The notes under the pieces were generated by a model. The model searched no databases. It was not told the origin of the DNA and worked only from the letters and a program-made list of their open reading frames with translations. From NCBI GenBank assembly GCA_013911745.1, contig JACESO010000015.1:1-42387 (forward strand): a stretch of DNA of 42,387 bases, in the 5' to 3' direction. A program made the translations under genes and the position numbers. This document shows positions 18,717-27,690 of the stretch, one piece after another; within the stretch, counting starts at the first letter, position 1, and each line of letters opens with the position of its first letter. The stretch is from Sphingobium sp. (GTDB taxonomy: Bacteria > Pseudomonadota > Alphaproteobacteria > Sphingomonadales > Sphingomonadaceae).

Positions 18717-19922
18717 ATGGCTAGCAATGCTTCGATGACACAGGCAATGGCCGCCACGGGCGCAGCCCGAACGCCAGCGGCGGCGGTCGCCGGCCGGCTC
18801 CAGAATATCGACGCGCTGCGTGGCTTCGTCATGGTGCTGATGCTGCTCGACCATCTGCGCGAGACATGGTTCGTCTATATCAATGTCACGGACCCGTTCG
18901 ATGCCCGCATGGGCCTGCCCGCCATGGGGTTTGCACGCTTCGTCGTCAGCTTCTGCGCGCCGGTCTTCGTCGCGTTGACGGGGTTGGGCGTCTACCTCTT
19001 CAGTATTCACCACACGCGGGAGGAAACTACCGCCTATCTCTTGAAGCGCGGCCTGCTGCTGATCGCGATCGAGCTGTGCTTCCTGTCTCCGCTCTACTGG
19101 GGGATCGTGCCGCAGCCGACATTCTGGTTGCAGGTCATCTGGTGCATAGGTCTCTGCATGATCGCGCTCGCCGGGCTGATGCGCTTGCCGCATCCGGTGC
19201 TGATCGGGCTTGGCCTCATCCTCGTCTGTTTTCACAATCTGCTCGATCAGATCCGCCTGACGCAGGGCGACCCGTTCTTCCCGCTCTGGGCCTTGCTGCA
19301 TCAGCGCGACACGATCCTTCTGCCCTTCGGTTTCGTCGCCAAGACCACCTATCCGATCCTGCCCTGGCTGGGCGTCATATCGCTGGGCTTCGGCATCGGG
19401 CCGTGGTTCCGACCGGAGGTCGATCCCGCCTCGCGCCAGCGCCGGCTACTGATGCTGGGCATCGGCATGATCGCGGCCTTCATCCTGCTGCGCCTGCATA
19501 ACGTCTATGGCGACAAGCCCTGGTCCGTGGTCGAGGATGACCCGGTGCGGACGCTGGTCGCCTTCATCTCGATGACCAAATATCCGCCCTCGCTGCTGTT
19601 CCTGCTGCCGACGCTCGGCGGGGGGGCGCTGCTGCTCGCCCTGTTCGAGCACATCCGGGCTTCGGGCGTGGTCGCCGCGCTTGCAGTGTTCGGCGGCGCG
19701 CCGATGTTCTTCTACCTGCTGCACCTCTGCGTGCTGCGCATCCTCTATCACAGCGCGCTTGCGATCTGGGGGGCGAACCATGGCGCGAATTTTGGCTTCG
19801 ACAATTATAACTGGGTGTTCGTCTGGTACGCCGCGATGATCCTGCCGCTTTATATCCCGACGGCCTGGTTCGCCCGGTTGAAGCGCCGCCGCCGCGACAT
19901 CGCCTGGCTCAAATATTTCTGA
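18717..19922 (+). CDS. DUF1624 multi-pass membrane protein (HGSNAT/YeiB-like)
   Basis: About 401 residues with around ten hydrophobic segments. The N-terminal signature RLQNIDALRGFVMVLMLLDH is that of DUF1624 proteins related to heparan-alpha-glucosaminide N-acetyltransferase and YeiB, which are thought to move acyl groups across the membrane. The conserved His of that segment (LLDHLRE) is present. ATG 18717 is preferred: AGGGGGA lies 6 bases upstream, while the longer frame from 18591 begins with unconvincing sequence. It precedes the ABC importer by 14 bp, so it may be cotranscribed. It could acylate or deacylate a periplasmic substrate before uptake, but that is inference and no substrate is known. 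Confidence 0.82.
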   Translation: MASNASMTQAMAATGAARTPAAAVAGRLQNIDALRGFVMVLMLLDHLRETWFVYINVTDPFDARMGLPAMGFARFVVSFCAPVFVALTGLGVYLFSIHHTREETTAYLLKRGLLLIAIELCFLSPLYWGIVPQPTFWLQVIWCIGLCMIALAGLMRLPHPVLIGLGLILVCFHNLLDQIRLTQGDPFFPLWALLHQRDTILLPFGFVAKTTYPILPWLGVISLGFGIGPWFRPEVDPASRQRRLLMLGIGMIAAFILLRLHNVYGDKPWSVVEDDPVRTLVAFISMTKYPPSLLFLLPTLGGGALLLALFEHIRASGVVAALAVFGGAPMFFYLLHLCVLRILYHSALAIWGANHGANFGFDNYNWVFVWYAAMILPLYIPTAWFARLKRRRRDIAWLKYF

Positions 19923-19936
19923 TCGAGGGCAAGCGC

Positions 19937-21475
19937 ATGGCGAACGTCATCTCCACCGACCTGTCTCGGCGGATGCTGCTCGGCGGACTGGGTGCGGGGG
20001 CGGCCGTGAGTGGAGCGGGCGCGGCGATCCGCCGGCCCAAGGTTGGCGGGCGCATCCGCGTCGCCAGCGTCGCAGCTTCTACCGCGGACACGCTCGATCC
20101 GGCCAAAGGCAATCTGTCGACCGACTATATGCGGCTGTACCTGATCTACAGCGGGCTCACCCAATATGACGGCCAGTTGCGCGCGGTGCCCGGTCTCGCC
20201 GAAAGGATCGAGACGCGCGACAATATCGTCTGGTATATCCGCCTGCGCAAAGGCGTGCATTTTCACAATGGCAAGCCGCTGACGGCGGACGACGTCGTCT
20301 ATTCGCTGATGCGCCACCGCGATCCTGCCACGGGCTCCAAGGCGCTGGCCGTCGCCGAACAATTTTCCCGCGCGCGCAAGATCGGCCCGCTCGACGTTGA
20401 ACTCCGTCTGATCGGCCCCAACCCCGACCTGCCCGTCATCCTGGCCCAGCCTCATTTCCTGATCGTGGAAAATGGCCGTCGCGATTTCAGCGTGGCGAAC
20501 GGCACCGGCCCTTATATCTGCCGCGCCTTCGCGCCGGGTATTCGGACGATCGTTCGGCGCAATCCCAATTACTGGAAGCCCGGCCGCCCCTATCTGGAAG
20601 AGATAGAGGTGATCGCCATCCCCGACGAGATTTCGCGGGTCAATGCGCTGCTCTCGGGCGACGTGCAGATGATCAACGCGGTCAGCCCCGGATCGGTGAA
20701 AAGGGTGCGCGCCTCGCACCGCCATGCCTTCATGGAAACCAAGTCGGGTCTCTTCACTGACCTCATCATGCGGCGGGACAATCCGGTGACGGGTCATCCC
20801 GATTTCGTGCTGGCGATGAAATATCTGCTGGACCGCGAACTGATCAAGCGCGCGCTGTTCCGCGGCTATGCGACGATCGCCAACGATCATCCGGTGCCGC
20901 CTTTCAGCCCCTATTACAATGCCGACATTCCCCAGCGGCCGTTCGATCCCGATCGCGCCCGCTTTCTGCTCAAGCGCGCGGGGCTGCTCGGTACGCGGCT
21001 GCCGGTCTTTGTCTCGCCGGCCGCCAACGGGTCGGTCGATATGGGGTCGGTACTTCAGGAACATGCCGCGCGCATCGGCCTGCATCTCGCCATCAACCGG
21101 GTGCCGAGCGATGGTTATTGGGCGTCGCACTGGATGAAGCATCCGCTGACCTTCGGCAACGTCAATCCGCGCCCCACAGTGGACATGATGTTCAGCCTCT
21201 TCTTCCAGTCCAAGGCGCTGTCGAACGAGTCGGGCTGGAGCAATCCGCGCTTCGACCGGCTGCTGCTGGAGGCGCGCCGATCGACCGACGAGGCGAAGCG
21301 CAAGGCCATCTACGGCGAGATGCAATGGATCGTGCACCAGCATGGGGGCGTGGGCATCCCTGTCTTCCAGAGCCTGATGGACGGCTTTGATCGGCGCCTG
21401 AAGGGTATTTTCCCGATCCCGCTCGGCGGCTTCATGGCCTATATGTTCGGCGACCATGTATGGTGGGACGCATGA
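19937..21475 (+). CDS. Peptide-type ABC transporter substrate-binding protein (family 5)
   Basis: A 512-residue periplasmic binding protein of the SBP_bac_5 (DppA/OppA/NikA) family. A twin-arginine type signal is visible (LSRRMLLGG, then a hydrophobic AGAAVSGAGAA). The family body shows VWYIRLRKGVHFHNGKPL, DDVVYSLMRHRDP, GTGPYICRAFAPG and FDPDRARFLLKRAG. Such proteins bind di- or oligopeptides, opines, nickel-ligand complexes or similar amides. Ligand choice is not readable, but its place after the amidohydrolase suggests an N-acyl amino acid, dipeptide or opine-like compound. Its stop overlaps the permease start (ATGA at 21472). Confidence 0.93.
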   Translation: MANVISTDLSRRMLLGGLGAGAAVSGAGAAIRRPKVGGRIRVASVAASTADTLDPAKGNLSTDYMRLYLIYSGLTQYDGQLRAVPGLAERIETRDNIVWYIRLRKGVHFHNGKPLTADDVVYSLMRHRDPATGSKALAVAEQFSRARKIGPLDVELRLIGPNPDLPVILAQPHFLIVENGRRDFSVANGTGPYICRAFAPGIRTIVRRNPNYWKPGRPYLEEIEVIAIPDEISRVNALLSGDVQMINAVSPGSVKRVRASHRHAFMETKSGLFTDLIMRRDNPVTGHPDFVLAMKYLLDRELIKRALFRGYATIANDHPVPPFSPYYNADIPQRPFDPDRARFLLKRAGLLGTRLPVFVSPAANGSVDMGSVLQEHAARIGLHLAINRVPSDGYWASHWMKHPLTFGNVNPRPTVDMMFSLFFQSKALSNESGWSNPRFDRLLLEARRSTDEAKRKAIYGEMQWIVHQHGGVGIPVFQSLMDGFDRRLKGIFPIPLGGFMAYMFGDHVWWDA

Positions 21476-22452
21476 GCGGCGCAACGGCCGCACCCCGCTG
21501 GCGGGGGCCGGTGAAACTCATCGGCCAGCGGATTGCGCTGGCTGCCCTGACATTGTTCCTGGTCTCGCTGGTCATCTTCACGATCAGCGGGCTGCTGCCC
21601 GGCGACGCCGCGCAGGAAGTGCTGGGGCAGAGCGCGACGCCCCAGCAGGTGGCGGCGCTGCGTCATGAAATGGGACTCGATCAGCCCGGCCCGGTCCGCT
21701 ACGCGCGCTGGCTCCAGGCGATCGTCATCGGCGATCCTGGCCAGTCGCTCGTCGCTAACCAGCCGGTGGCGGCCATCATATCCGAACGCCTGCCCAACAC
21801 GCTGACGCTCGCCGCGCTCGCCGCCCTCGTGTCGGTGCCCTTCGCCTTCCTGATCGGCATCGCCTCCGCTGTGGCGCGTGGGCGGGGGATTGATCGCGCG
21901 CTCAATATCCTCACCCTGTCAATGGTCGCGCTGCCAGAATTTCTGGTGGCGACGATCGCGGTTCTGACCCTGTCGGTGAAGCTGCTGTGGCTCCCTTCGA
22001 TCGCGCTGGTGCCCGAGGATCCGACGTTCGGTGAGTTCCTGCGCGCCTATGCGATGCCGGTGATGGTGCTGGCGGTCGGCGTGATCGCGCAGCTCGGCCG
22101 CATGATCCGCGCCGCGATCATCGCCGAGCTCGATCGCCCTTATGTCGAAATGGCGCGATTGAAAGGGGTGGGGCCTGCCCGGCTGATCTTCCGCCATGTC
22201 CTGCCCAATGCGCTCGGTCCCATCGTCAACGCCATGGCGCTCAGCCTGTCCTATCTTTTCGGAGGCGCGATCATAGTGGAAACGATCTTCAGCTATCCCG
22301 GCCTCGCCAGCCTGATGGTGAACGCGGTCACCTCACGCGATATGCCGCTGCTTCAGGCCTGCGCCATGATCTTCTGCGCCGCCTATCTGCTGCTCGTGCT
22401 GATCGCGGACACGGTTGCGATCCTCGCCAATCCGAGGCTTCGTCAGGGATGA
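21472..22452 (+). CDS. Peptide-type ABC transporter permease, DppB-like
   Basis: A 326-residue inner-membrane permease with about six transmembrane helices. The N-terminal helix (IALAALTLFLVSLVIFTIS) is followed by GDPGQSLVANQPVAAIISER, and the EAA loop is visible as EMARLKGVGPARLIFRHVLP, which contacts the ATPase. Length matches DppB/OppB (about 310-340). ATG 21472 overlaps the upstream stop; an ATG 12 bases upstream lies inside the binding-protein gene. It should form the membrane channel with the next gene product. Confidence 0.95.
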   Translation: MSGATAAPRWRGPVKLIGQRIALAALTLFLVSLVIFTISGLLPGDAAQEVLGQSATPQQVAALRHEMGLDQPGPVRYARWLQAIVIGDPGQSLVANQPVAAIISERLPNTLTLAALAALVSVPFAFLIGIASAVARGRGIDRALNILTLSMVALPEFLVATIAVLTLSVKLLWLPSIALVPEDPTFGEFLRAYAMPVMVLAVGVIAQLGRMIRAAIIAELDRPYVEMARLKGVGPARLIFRHVLPNALGPIVNAMALSLSYLFGGAIIVETIFSYPGLASLMVNAVTSRDMPLLQACAMIFCAAYLLLVLIADTVAILANPRLRQG

Positions 22453-23276
22453 AGCGCCGGAGCCTCCTTCGCCGCGCGGGGGCGCTGCCCCTGTCGGGCA
22501 AGATCGGTCTGGCGCTGGTCTGCTTCTGGATCGTCGCGGCGATCGCAGGACCGTTCCTCGCCCCCTATCCACCCGGCGCTTTCGTCAGCGAAGAGGTGTT
22601 CGCCGGGGCGAGCAGCCGTTTCTGGTTTGGCAGCGATTTCCTCGGTCGCGACGTGCTGAGTCGACTGCTGGTCGGGGCGCAGTTCACCGTCGGGCTGTCC
22701 GCCGTCGCCGTCGCCATCGCGGCGTCGATCGGCACCGGCCTCGCGCTCACCGCCTCGGTCGGCCCGCGCTGGCTTGACGAACTGCTCGCGCGCGGCATGG
22801 ACACGCTCATCTCCATCCCAAGCAAGATCTTCGCGCTGGTGCTGGTCGCCGCCTTCGGCTCGTCGTTGCTGCTGCTGACTTTGATCGTCGCGATCACCTA
22901 TGTGCCCGGCAATTTCCGCATCGCCCGGTCGCTGGCGGTGGGCCTCACGCGGCTCGATTATGTCGAGGTGGCGCGGGCAAGAGGAGAGGGCCGGCTGCAC
23001 ATCGCCCTTGTCGAAATGCTGCCGAACATGATCCGGCCGCTGTTCGCCGACATCGGCCTGCGCTTCGTGTTCATCGTGCTGCTGCTCTCGGGCCTCAGCT
23101 TCCTGGGGCTAGGCCTCCAGCCGCCCGACGCCGATCTTGGCTCGCTGGTGCGCGAAAATGTGTCGGGCCTGGCCGAAGGGGCGCTCGCGATCCTGGTGCC
23201 GGCTGTCGCGATCGCCAGCTTAACGGTCGGGGTCAACCTGCTGATCGACGCCGCGACCCAAGGAGGTGTCAAGTGA
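22449..23276 (+). CDS. Peptide-type ABC transporter permease, DppC-like
   Basis: A 275-residue permease, slightly shorter than typical DppC (about 290-300). The N-terminal helix (IGLALVCFWIVAAIAGPFLA) is followed by the family motif FWFGSDFLGRDVLSRLLVGA, and the EAA loop appears as VARARGEGRLHIALVEMLP. The C-terminal part has FLGLGLQPPDADLGSLVREN. It overlaps the upstream permease by ATGA and the downstream ATPase by GTGA, so all importer genes are translationally coupled. Confidence 0.95.
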   Translation: MKRRSLLRRAGALPLSGKIGLALVCFWIVAAIAGPFLAPYPPGAFVSEEVFAGASSRFWFGSDFLGRDVLSRLLVGAQFTVGLSAVAVAIAASIGTGLALTASVGPRWLDELLARGMDTLISIPSKIFALVLVAAFGSSLLLLTLIVAITYVPGNFRIARSLAVGLTRLDYVEVARARGEGRLHIALVEMLPNMIRPLFADIGLRFVFIVLLLSGLSFLGLGLQPPDADLGSLVRENVSGLAEGALAILVPAVAIASLTVGVNLLIDAATQGGVK

Positions 23277-25069
23277 GCGCGGGACCGCATGTCGAGGTAC
23301 GCGGCCTTAGCGTCACCGTCCGGGGACCGGACGGCGCGCCGTTCCGCATCGTGGACGATGTCTCATTCAGCGTTGCGCGCGGCCAGGTGCTGGCGCTGAT
23401 CGGCGAATCGGGCTCGGGCAAGACCACGATTGCCCTGTCGCTTATGGGTTATGGCCGGGGCGGGGCTGTTGTCGGTGGGGATATCCGGGTAGGCGACGCG
23501 CGGCTCGACGGGGAGGGAGGCTCATCGCTTGCCGCGCAACGCGGGAACCGCATCACCTATGTGGCGCAGAGCGCGGCGGCAGCGTTCAACCCCTCGCGCC
23601 GGATCATCGACCAAGTGATCGAGCCGGCGCTGATCCACCGCACCGCGACTCCCACCGCCGCTCGCGTCCGCGCGATCGACCTGTTCCGTGCGCTCGCCTT
23701 GCCCGAACCCGAAACGATCGGCAGCCGCTATCCGCACGAATTGTCCGGCGGCCAGTTGCAGCGGCTGATGGCGGCGATGGCGCTCATCACCAAGCCCGAC
23801 CTGGTCATCTTCGACGAGCCAACCACCGCACTCGACGTCACCACCCAAGTCGAGGTGCTTCAGGCCTTTCGCAAGGTGGTGCGGAAGGAAGGCGCAACCG
23901 GCGTCTATGTCTCGCACGATCTTGCCGTAGTTGCGCAGATGGCGGACCATGTCTTGGTGCTCAATCGCGGGCAGGTACGCGAGCAGAATGCCGTTCACGC
24001 GATACTGGAAGCACCGGCGGATGATTACACCCGGATGCTGATGGCCGCCGCCCATCCCGTCGTCGCGGCACAGGCGGCGTCGGCCCCGGCCACCGAACCG
24101 CTGCTGGCGATCGAGGGTGTGTTTGCCGGTTATGGCCCGATCGACAAGGCCGGTCGGCCCGCCAGTCCGGTGCTGAGCGACGTCAGCCTGACGATCGGGC
24201 GGGGCGCTGCTGTCGGCGTCATCGGCGAATCGGGGTCGGGCAAGTCCACCGTCGCGCGCGTTGTCGCCGGGCTGCTCGCGCCTACGGCCGGATCGGTCTC
24301 GCTGGACGGAAGGCCGCTCGCACCCACCCTCTCCGGCCGCACTCGCGAGCAGTTGCGCCGCGTCCAGATCGTGTTTCAGAATGCCGATGTCGCACTCAAC
24401 CCCGCGCACAGCGTCGGTGAGATATTGGGCCGCGTGCTGCGCTTCTACTACGGTCTGCGCGGGGCGGAGGCGGCGCGGCGGGTGGCGCAACTGCTCGACC
24501 TCATCCGCCTGCCCATCGGCGTCGCCGATCGCCGGTGTGCGGAATTGTCGGGCGGGCAGAAGCAGCGCGTCAATCTGGCGCGGGCGCTTGCCGCCGATCC
24601 CGACATCATCCTGTGCGACGAAGTGACCTCCGCGCTCGATACGGTGGTGCGCGGCGCGATCATCGATCTGCTGGCCGATCTGCGGCGCGACCTCGGCGTC
24701 GCCTACCTCTTCATCAGCCATGACATCGCGACGGTGAAAGCGCTGTGCAACGACATCGTCGTGCTCTACAAGGGCACCCGCGTCGAAAGCGGCAGTTGTG
24801 CCAGCTATGCCGCAGCGCCCTTCCATCCCTACACCGATCTGCTGATTTCGTCCGTGCCTGAAATGCGGACCGACTGGCTGGCCGACGAGAGCATGCGTGC
24901 CGCCGCACCCTTCGCGCATCTGGACGCGCAGCCGGCGCTGTGCCGCTTCCTGCCGCGCTGCCCGGTGGCGGTGCCCGGCCTGTGCGACAGCTTCGCGCCG
25001 CCGTTGAGGCCAATGGCTGCGGGGAACAGCATCCTGTGCCATCGCACCGAAGGGCAATTGACGCATTGA
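23273..25069 (+). CDS. Fused double ATPase of the peptide-type ABC importer (DppD-DppF fusion)
   Basis: A 598-residue protein with two complete ATP-binding domains, corresponding to DppD and DppF in one chain. Domain 1 has Walker A GESGSGKTT, signature LSGGQLQRLMAAMAL and Walker B LVIFDEPTTALD. Domain 2 has Walker A GESGSGKST, signature LSGGQKQRVNLARAL and Walker B IILCDEVTSALD, where Val replaces the usual Pro or Ala after Glu. The C terminus has the cysteine-containing oligopeptide-transporter region (CRFLPRCPVAVPGLCDSF), which in some homologues binds an Fe-S cluster. GTG 23273 follows an excellent AAGGAGGTG. It energises uptake through the two upstream permeases. A 139-bp gap to the next gene suggests the operon ends here. 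Confidence 0.95.
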   Translation: MSAGPHVEVRGLSVTVRGPDGAPFRIVDDVSFSVARGQVLALIGESGSGKTTIALSLMGYGRGGAVVGGDIRVGDARLDGEGGSSLAAQRGNRITYVAQSAAAAFNPSRRIIDQVIEPALIHRTATPTAARVRAIDLFRALALPEPETIGSRYPHELSGGQLQRLMAAMALITKPDLVIFDEPTTALDVTTQVEVLQAFRKVVRKEGATGVYVSHDLAVVAQMADHVLVLNRGQVREQNAVHAILEAPADDYTRMLMAAAHPVVAAQAASAPATEPLLAIEGVFAGYGPIDKAGRPASPVLSDVSLTIGRGAAVGVIGESGSGKSTVARVVAGLLAPTAGSVSLDGRPLAPTLSGRTREQLRRVQIVFQNADVALNPAHSVGEILGRVLRFYYGLRGAEAARRVAQLLDLIRLPIGVADRRCAELSGGQKQRVNLARALAADPDIILCDEVTSALDTVVRGAIIDLLADLRRDLGVAYLFISHDIATVKALCNDIVVLYKGTRVESGSCASYAAAPFHPYTDLLISSVPEMRTDWLADESMRAAAPFAHLDAQPALCRFLPRCPVAVPGLCDSFAPPLRPMAAGNSILCHRTEGQLTH

Positions 25070-25208
25070 TCCGCGCCGCCCGGCCGATGCAGCACCTGCT
25101 TCGCCGGGGCCCGCAAACGGCGCATTCTGCCAAGGCCCGGTCCAAATTGGTGAATCCTGCCGATCCCCCGCCATAGGCTCAATCGCATAACAGCAGTGGA
25201 GAAACAGC

Positions 25209-25949
25209 GTGGCGAAGTTCAAGTCCCTTGTATGGTCGGCCGCCATGGGCGCCGCCTTCCTCGCCCCCGCCGTCGCCGACGCACACGGCATCTGGTTTGC
25301 CCAGCGCGCCAAGCAGATCGCCGTCATCTACGGCGTGGGCGCGGACGACCTGGAGGCCGTCAAGCGCCAGCCCAATATGGAAAGCGTGCAGGCGTGGGAC
25401 GCCGATCTCAATCCGATCGGCGCGCAGCTTCGCACCAACGGGTCGCTGGTCGTCGTCGATACCGACGAGCCGCCCATGATCGTCAGCGCCGTGCTCCAGA
25501 ACGGCACTTGGTCCTGGGCACCCGACGGCGAGATCGTCAAGAAGACGCGGGAAGAGCTGCCGAACTCGACCAAGACCGAGACGACGATCAAATATGCCGT
25601 CACGATCCAGGGTTCGCTGACCAAGCCGATGCCGCTGATCCCCGCGCAGGCACTTCAGATCGTCCCAGTCGGCAAAATCCCGGATAAACTGGGCGAGTTG
25701 CTCACCTATCGCGTGACATGGATGGGCAAGCCCGCGGCCGGGGCCGGGGTGATCAATGACATGGTCAATGATCCCGACGCGGTGGAACTCAAGACCAAGG
25801 CGGACGGCACGGTGACGCTCCCGGTCCGCAACCAGGGGCTGAACGTCATCCGCGCCGTCCTTGTCACGCCGAGCGACAACCCGGCCAAGACGGATCGCTA
25901 CGAGCATACCGCGACGCTCGCCTTCACGCTGGCCCACAAGCCCGAATGA
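25209..25949 (+). CDS. Exported DUF4198 protein, predicted mature N terminus His-Gly
   Basis: A 246-residue exported protein. A 25-residue signal peptide ends in AVADA, and the mature protein is predicted to begin HGIWFAQ. DUF4198 proteins are periplasmic or surface beta-sandwich proteins often linked to nickel/cobalt or other metal uptake (NikM/NikK-like) and start with a His-rich segment. The body contains LLTYRVTWMGKPAAGAGV and the ending TATLAFTLAHKPE, typical of the family's Ig-like fold. GTG 25209 has GGAG 8 bases upstream. It is the first gene of a four-gene run with very short gaps. The exposed N-terminal His could bind a metal through its amino group and imidazole (inference). The metal is unknown. 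Confidence 0.85.
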   Translation: MAKFKSLVWSAAMGAAFLAPAVADAHGIWFAQRAKQIAVIYGVGADDLEAVKRQPNMESVQAWDADLNPIGAQLRTNGSLVVVDTDEPPMIVSAVLQNGTWSWAPDGEIVKKTREELPNSTKTETTIKYAVTIQGSLTKPMPLIPAQALQIVPVGKIPDKLGELLTYRVTWMGKPAAGAGVINDMVNDPDAVELKTKADGTVTLPVRNQGLNVIRAVLVTPSDNPAKTDRYEHTATLAFTLAHKPE

Positions 25950-25969
25950 CCTTGCCCGGAGAACCGACC

Positions 25970-26344
25970 ATGAAATTCCTATCGCTTGCAATCGTACCGG
26001 CGCTCGCCCTCTCTGCTGTCCCGGCCTTCGCTCATGGCGACGACAAGCCGCGCCATGGGGGGCAGGTCGTGGAAGTCGGCGAAACCGTGTTCGAGCTGGT
26101 TCGCGCCCCTGCCGGCGCGTCGCTCTACATGATTGAGGATGGCGACGAGGTGCCGGCGTCGTCGATGACCGGCAAGCTGATCGTCACCGTCGGATCGGCC
26201 AAGACCGAATTTCCGCTGGTCGCGGCCAAGGGCAACCAGTTCGTCGCCAAGGGAGCGAAAATCCCCGCCGGCGCGCGGGTCGGCGTGCTGGTCGTCAACA
26301 GGCAGACGCAGGCGCGCCAGGCGGCGACCTTCGCCATTAAATGA
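25970..26344 (+). CDS. Small exported protein with HGG motif, predicted mature N terminus His-Gly
   Basis: A 124-residue exported protein. A 21-residue signal peptide ends in VPAFA, and the mature form is predicted to start HGDDKPRHGGQVVEVG. A His-Gly-Gly near the N terminus followed by FELV...LYMIEDGDEV resembles small periplasmic metal-handling proteins and the N-terminal part of some heavy-metal efflux adaptors. I do not know a named family for it. ATG 25970 has GGAGA 7 bases upstream. Its stop overlaps the HupE-like start (ATGA). It may pass metal between the DUF4198 protein and the permease (inference from order). Confidence 0.78.
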   Translation: MKFLSLAIVPALALSAVPAFAHGDDKPRHGGQVVEVGETVFELVRAPAGASLYMIEDGDEVPASSMTGKLIVTVGSAKTEFPLVAAKGNQFVAKGAKIPAGARVGVLVVNRQTQARQAATFAIK

Positions 26345-27045
26345 AGGTGCGGCGGGCCGTCTTTCTTACTCTCGCCGGCTTCGCACTGGCGTCGGGCCTG
26401 ATCGATCCGGCCGTGGCGCATGGTGTGGCGGAAGGGGACAAGGCGTTCATCCAGAACAATCCTGGCGTCAACATCGTCCCCTATATCTATCTCGGCGCCA
26501 AGCATATGGTGACCGGATACGACCATCTGCTGTTCCTGTTCGGAGTCATCTTCTTCCTCTATCGGCTGAAGGATGTCGGCACCTATGTGACCTTGTTTGC
26601 GCTGGGGCACAGCACGACATTGCTGGCCGGCGTCTTCTTCAACATTCACGCCAACCCCTTCCTGATCGACGCGATCATCGGCCTGTCGGTCGTCTACAAG
26701 GCGCTCGACAATCTCGGCGCGTTCCCGACCCTGATCGGATTTCAGCCCAATCAGAAGGTCGCCGTGCTGATCTTCGGCTTCTTCCATGGCTTTGGCCTTG
26801 CGACCAAGCTTCAGGATCTGATTGCCTCGCGCGAGGGGCTGATCCCCAATCTTCTGAGCTTCAACATCGGGGTCGAAATGGGGCAGTTCATGGCGCTCAG
26901 CGTCATTCTGGTCCTGATAAGCCTGTGGCGGCGCTCGCCCGGCTTCGCCCGCAGCGTCATCGTCGCCAACAGCGCGCTGATGTGCGCCGGCATCGTCCTC
27001 ACCGGCTATCAGCTTGCCGGCTTTTTGATGGAGAAGAGCCTGTGA
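26341..27045 (+). CDS. HupE/UreJ-family membrane protein, putative metal permease
   Basis: A 234-residue membrane protein. A signal peptide ends in DPAVA, and the predicted mature start is again His-Gly (HGVAEGD). About six helices follow. The family motifs are clear: HX5DH as H55-MVTGY-D61-H62, followed by LLFLFG, ALGHSTTLLA, and FGFFHGFGLATKL. HupE proteins are nickel permeases associated with hydrogenase or urease, and the HX5DH motif is needed for transport in studied members. No hydrogenase or urease gene lies in the window, so the metal and purpose may differ. Its stop overlaps the GTG of the next gene, so coupling is expected. Confidence 0.9.
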   Translation: MKVRRAVFLTLAGFALASGLIDPAVAHGVAEGDKAFIQNNPGVNIVPYIYLGAKHMVTGYDHLLFLFGVIFFLYRLKDVGTYVTLFALGHSTTLLAGVFFNIHANPFLIDAIIGLSVVYKALDNLGAFPTLIGFQPNQKVAVLIFGFFHGFGLATKLQDLIASREGLIPNLLSFNIGVEMGQFMALSVILVLISLWRRSPGFARSVIVANSALMCAGIVLTGYQLAGFLMEKSL

Positions 27046-27644
27046 CTGCTCCCGATTCAGCAACACCCTATCAGGCGTCGCCGGCCACCCTGTGCCGCGC
27101 CGCCATCGCTGCTTTTGCCGGCGGCACGGCGATCCTGGTCCTGTTTGTGCTGCCGGCCGAATATGGCCTCGATCTGACCGGCGTTGGCGGCGCGATCGGC
27201 CTGACGCGGATGATGGGAGAGCAAGATGCAGCCGAACCGACCGAGCCCGAAGCGAAGGTCACTACCGCCGCCCATGCGGTCCCCGCGCAGACGCAGGCCA
27301 ATATCGCCAAGGCAACGCCCTTCCGCAGCGATGAAAAGACCCTGACCCTCGCGCCGCACAAGGGGATCGAGGTCAAGGCGCGGATGAAGGCGGGCGACAG
27401 CTTCAACTTTCGCTGGACCGCGACCGGGCCAGTGCGCGCCGACATGCATGGCGAACCGATCGGCGGCAAGGAAGACGCGTTCACCGACTATTGGAAGCAG
27501 AAGGATATAAAGAGCGCGCAGGGCAGCTTCACTGCGCCGTTCGCCGGCACCCACGGCTGGTACTGGAAGAATCGCCAGGATTTTCCGGTTACCATCTCCG
27601 TCAAGACCGACGGCTTCTACGAAATGTTGTTCGAGCGGAAATAG
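27042..27644 (+). CDS. Membrane-anchored periplasmic protein of the HupE module
   Basis: A 200-residue protein with one N-terminal transmembrane helix (AAIAAFAGGTAILVLFVLP), an acidic/alanine linker, and a C-terminal periplasmic domain of about 100 residues (LAPHKGIEVKARMKAGDSF to GTHGWYWKNRQDFPVTISV). The GTHGWYWKN segment and beta-rich pattern suggest a small sandwich domain; the conserved His, Trp and Tyr could form a binding site. It is of the kind often labelled transmembrane anchor protein beside HupE-like genes. No biochemical role is established to my knowledge. GTG 27042 overlaps the upstream stop. An upstream extension lies inside the HupE gene and is not credible. Confidence 0.78.
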   Translation: MTAPDSATPYQASPATLCRAAIAAFAGGTAILVLFVLPAEYGLDLTGVGGAIGLTRMMGEQDAAEPTEPEAKVTTAAHAVPAQTQANIAKATPFRSDEKTLTLAPHKGIEVKARMKAGDSFNFRWTATGPVRADMHGEPIGGKEDAFTDYWKQKDIKSAQGSFTAPFAGTHGWYWKNRQDFPVTISVKTDGFYEMLFERK

Positions 27645-27690
27645 TCCGGGCGAGGGGCGACGTTCTGGCTCGTACGAAGGATTGTCCCAT

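Noticed and set aside
19850-21493. 547-codon open frame opposite the substrate-binding protein gene
   Set aside because: Its composition (Arg/His/Gln-rich, no motifs) is that of an antisense shadow; the plus-strand binding protein is clearly real.
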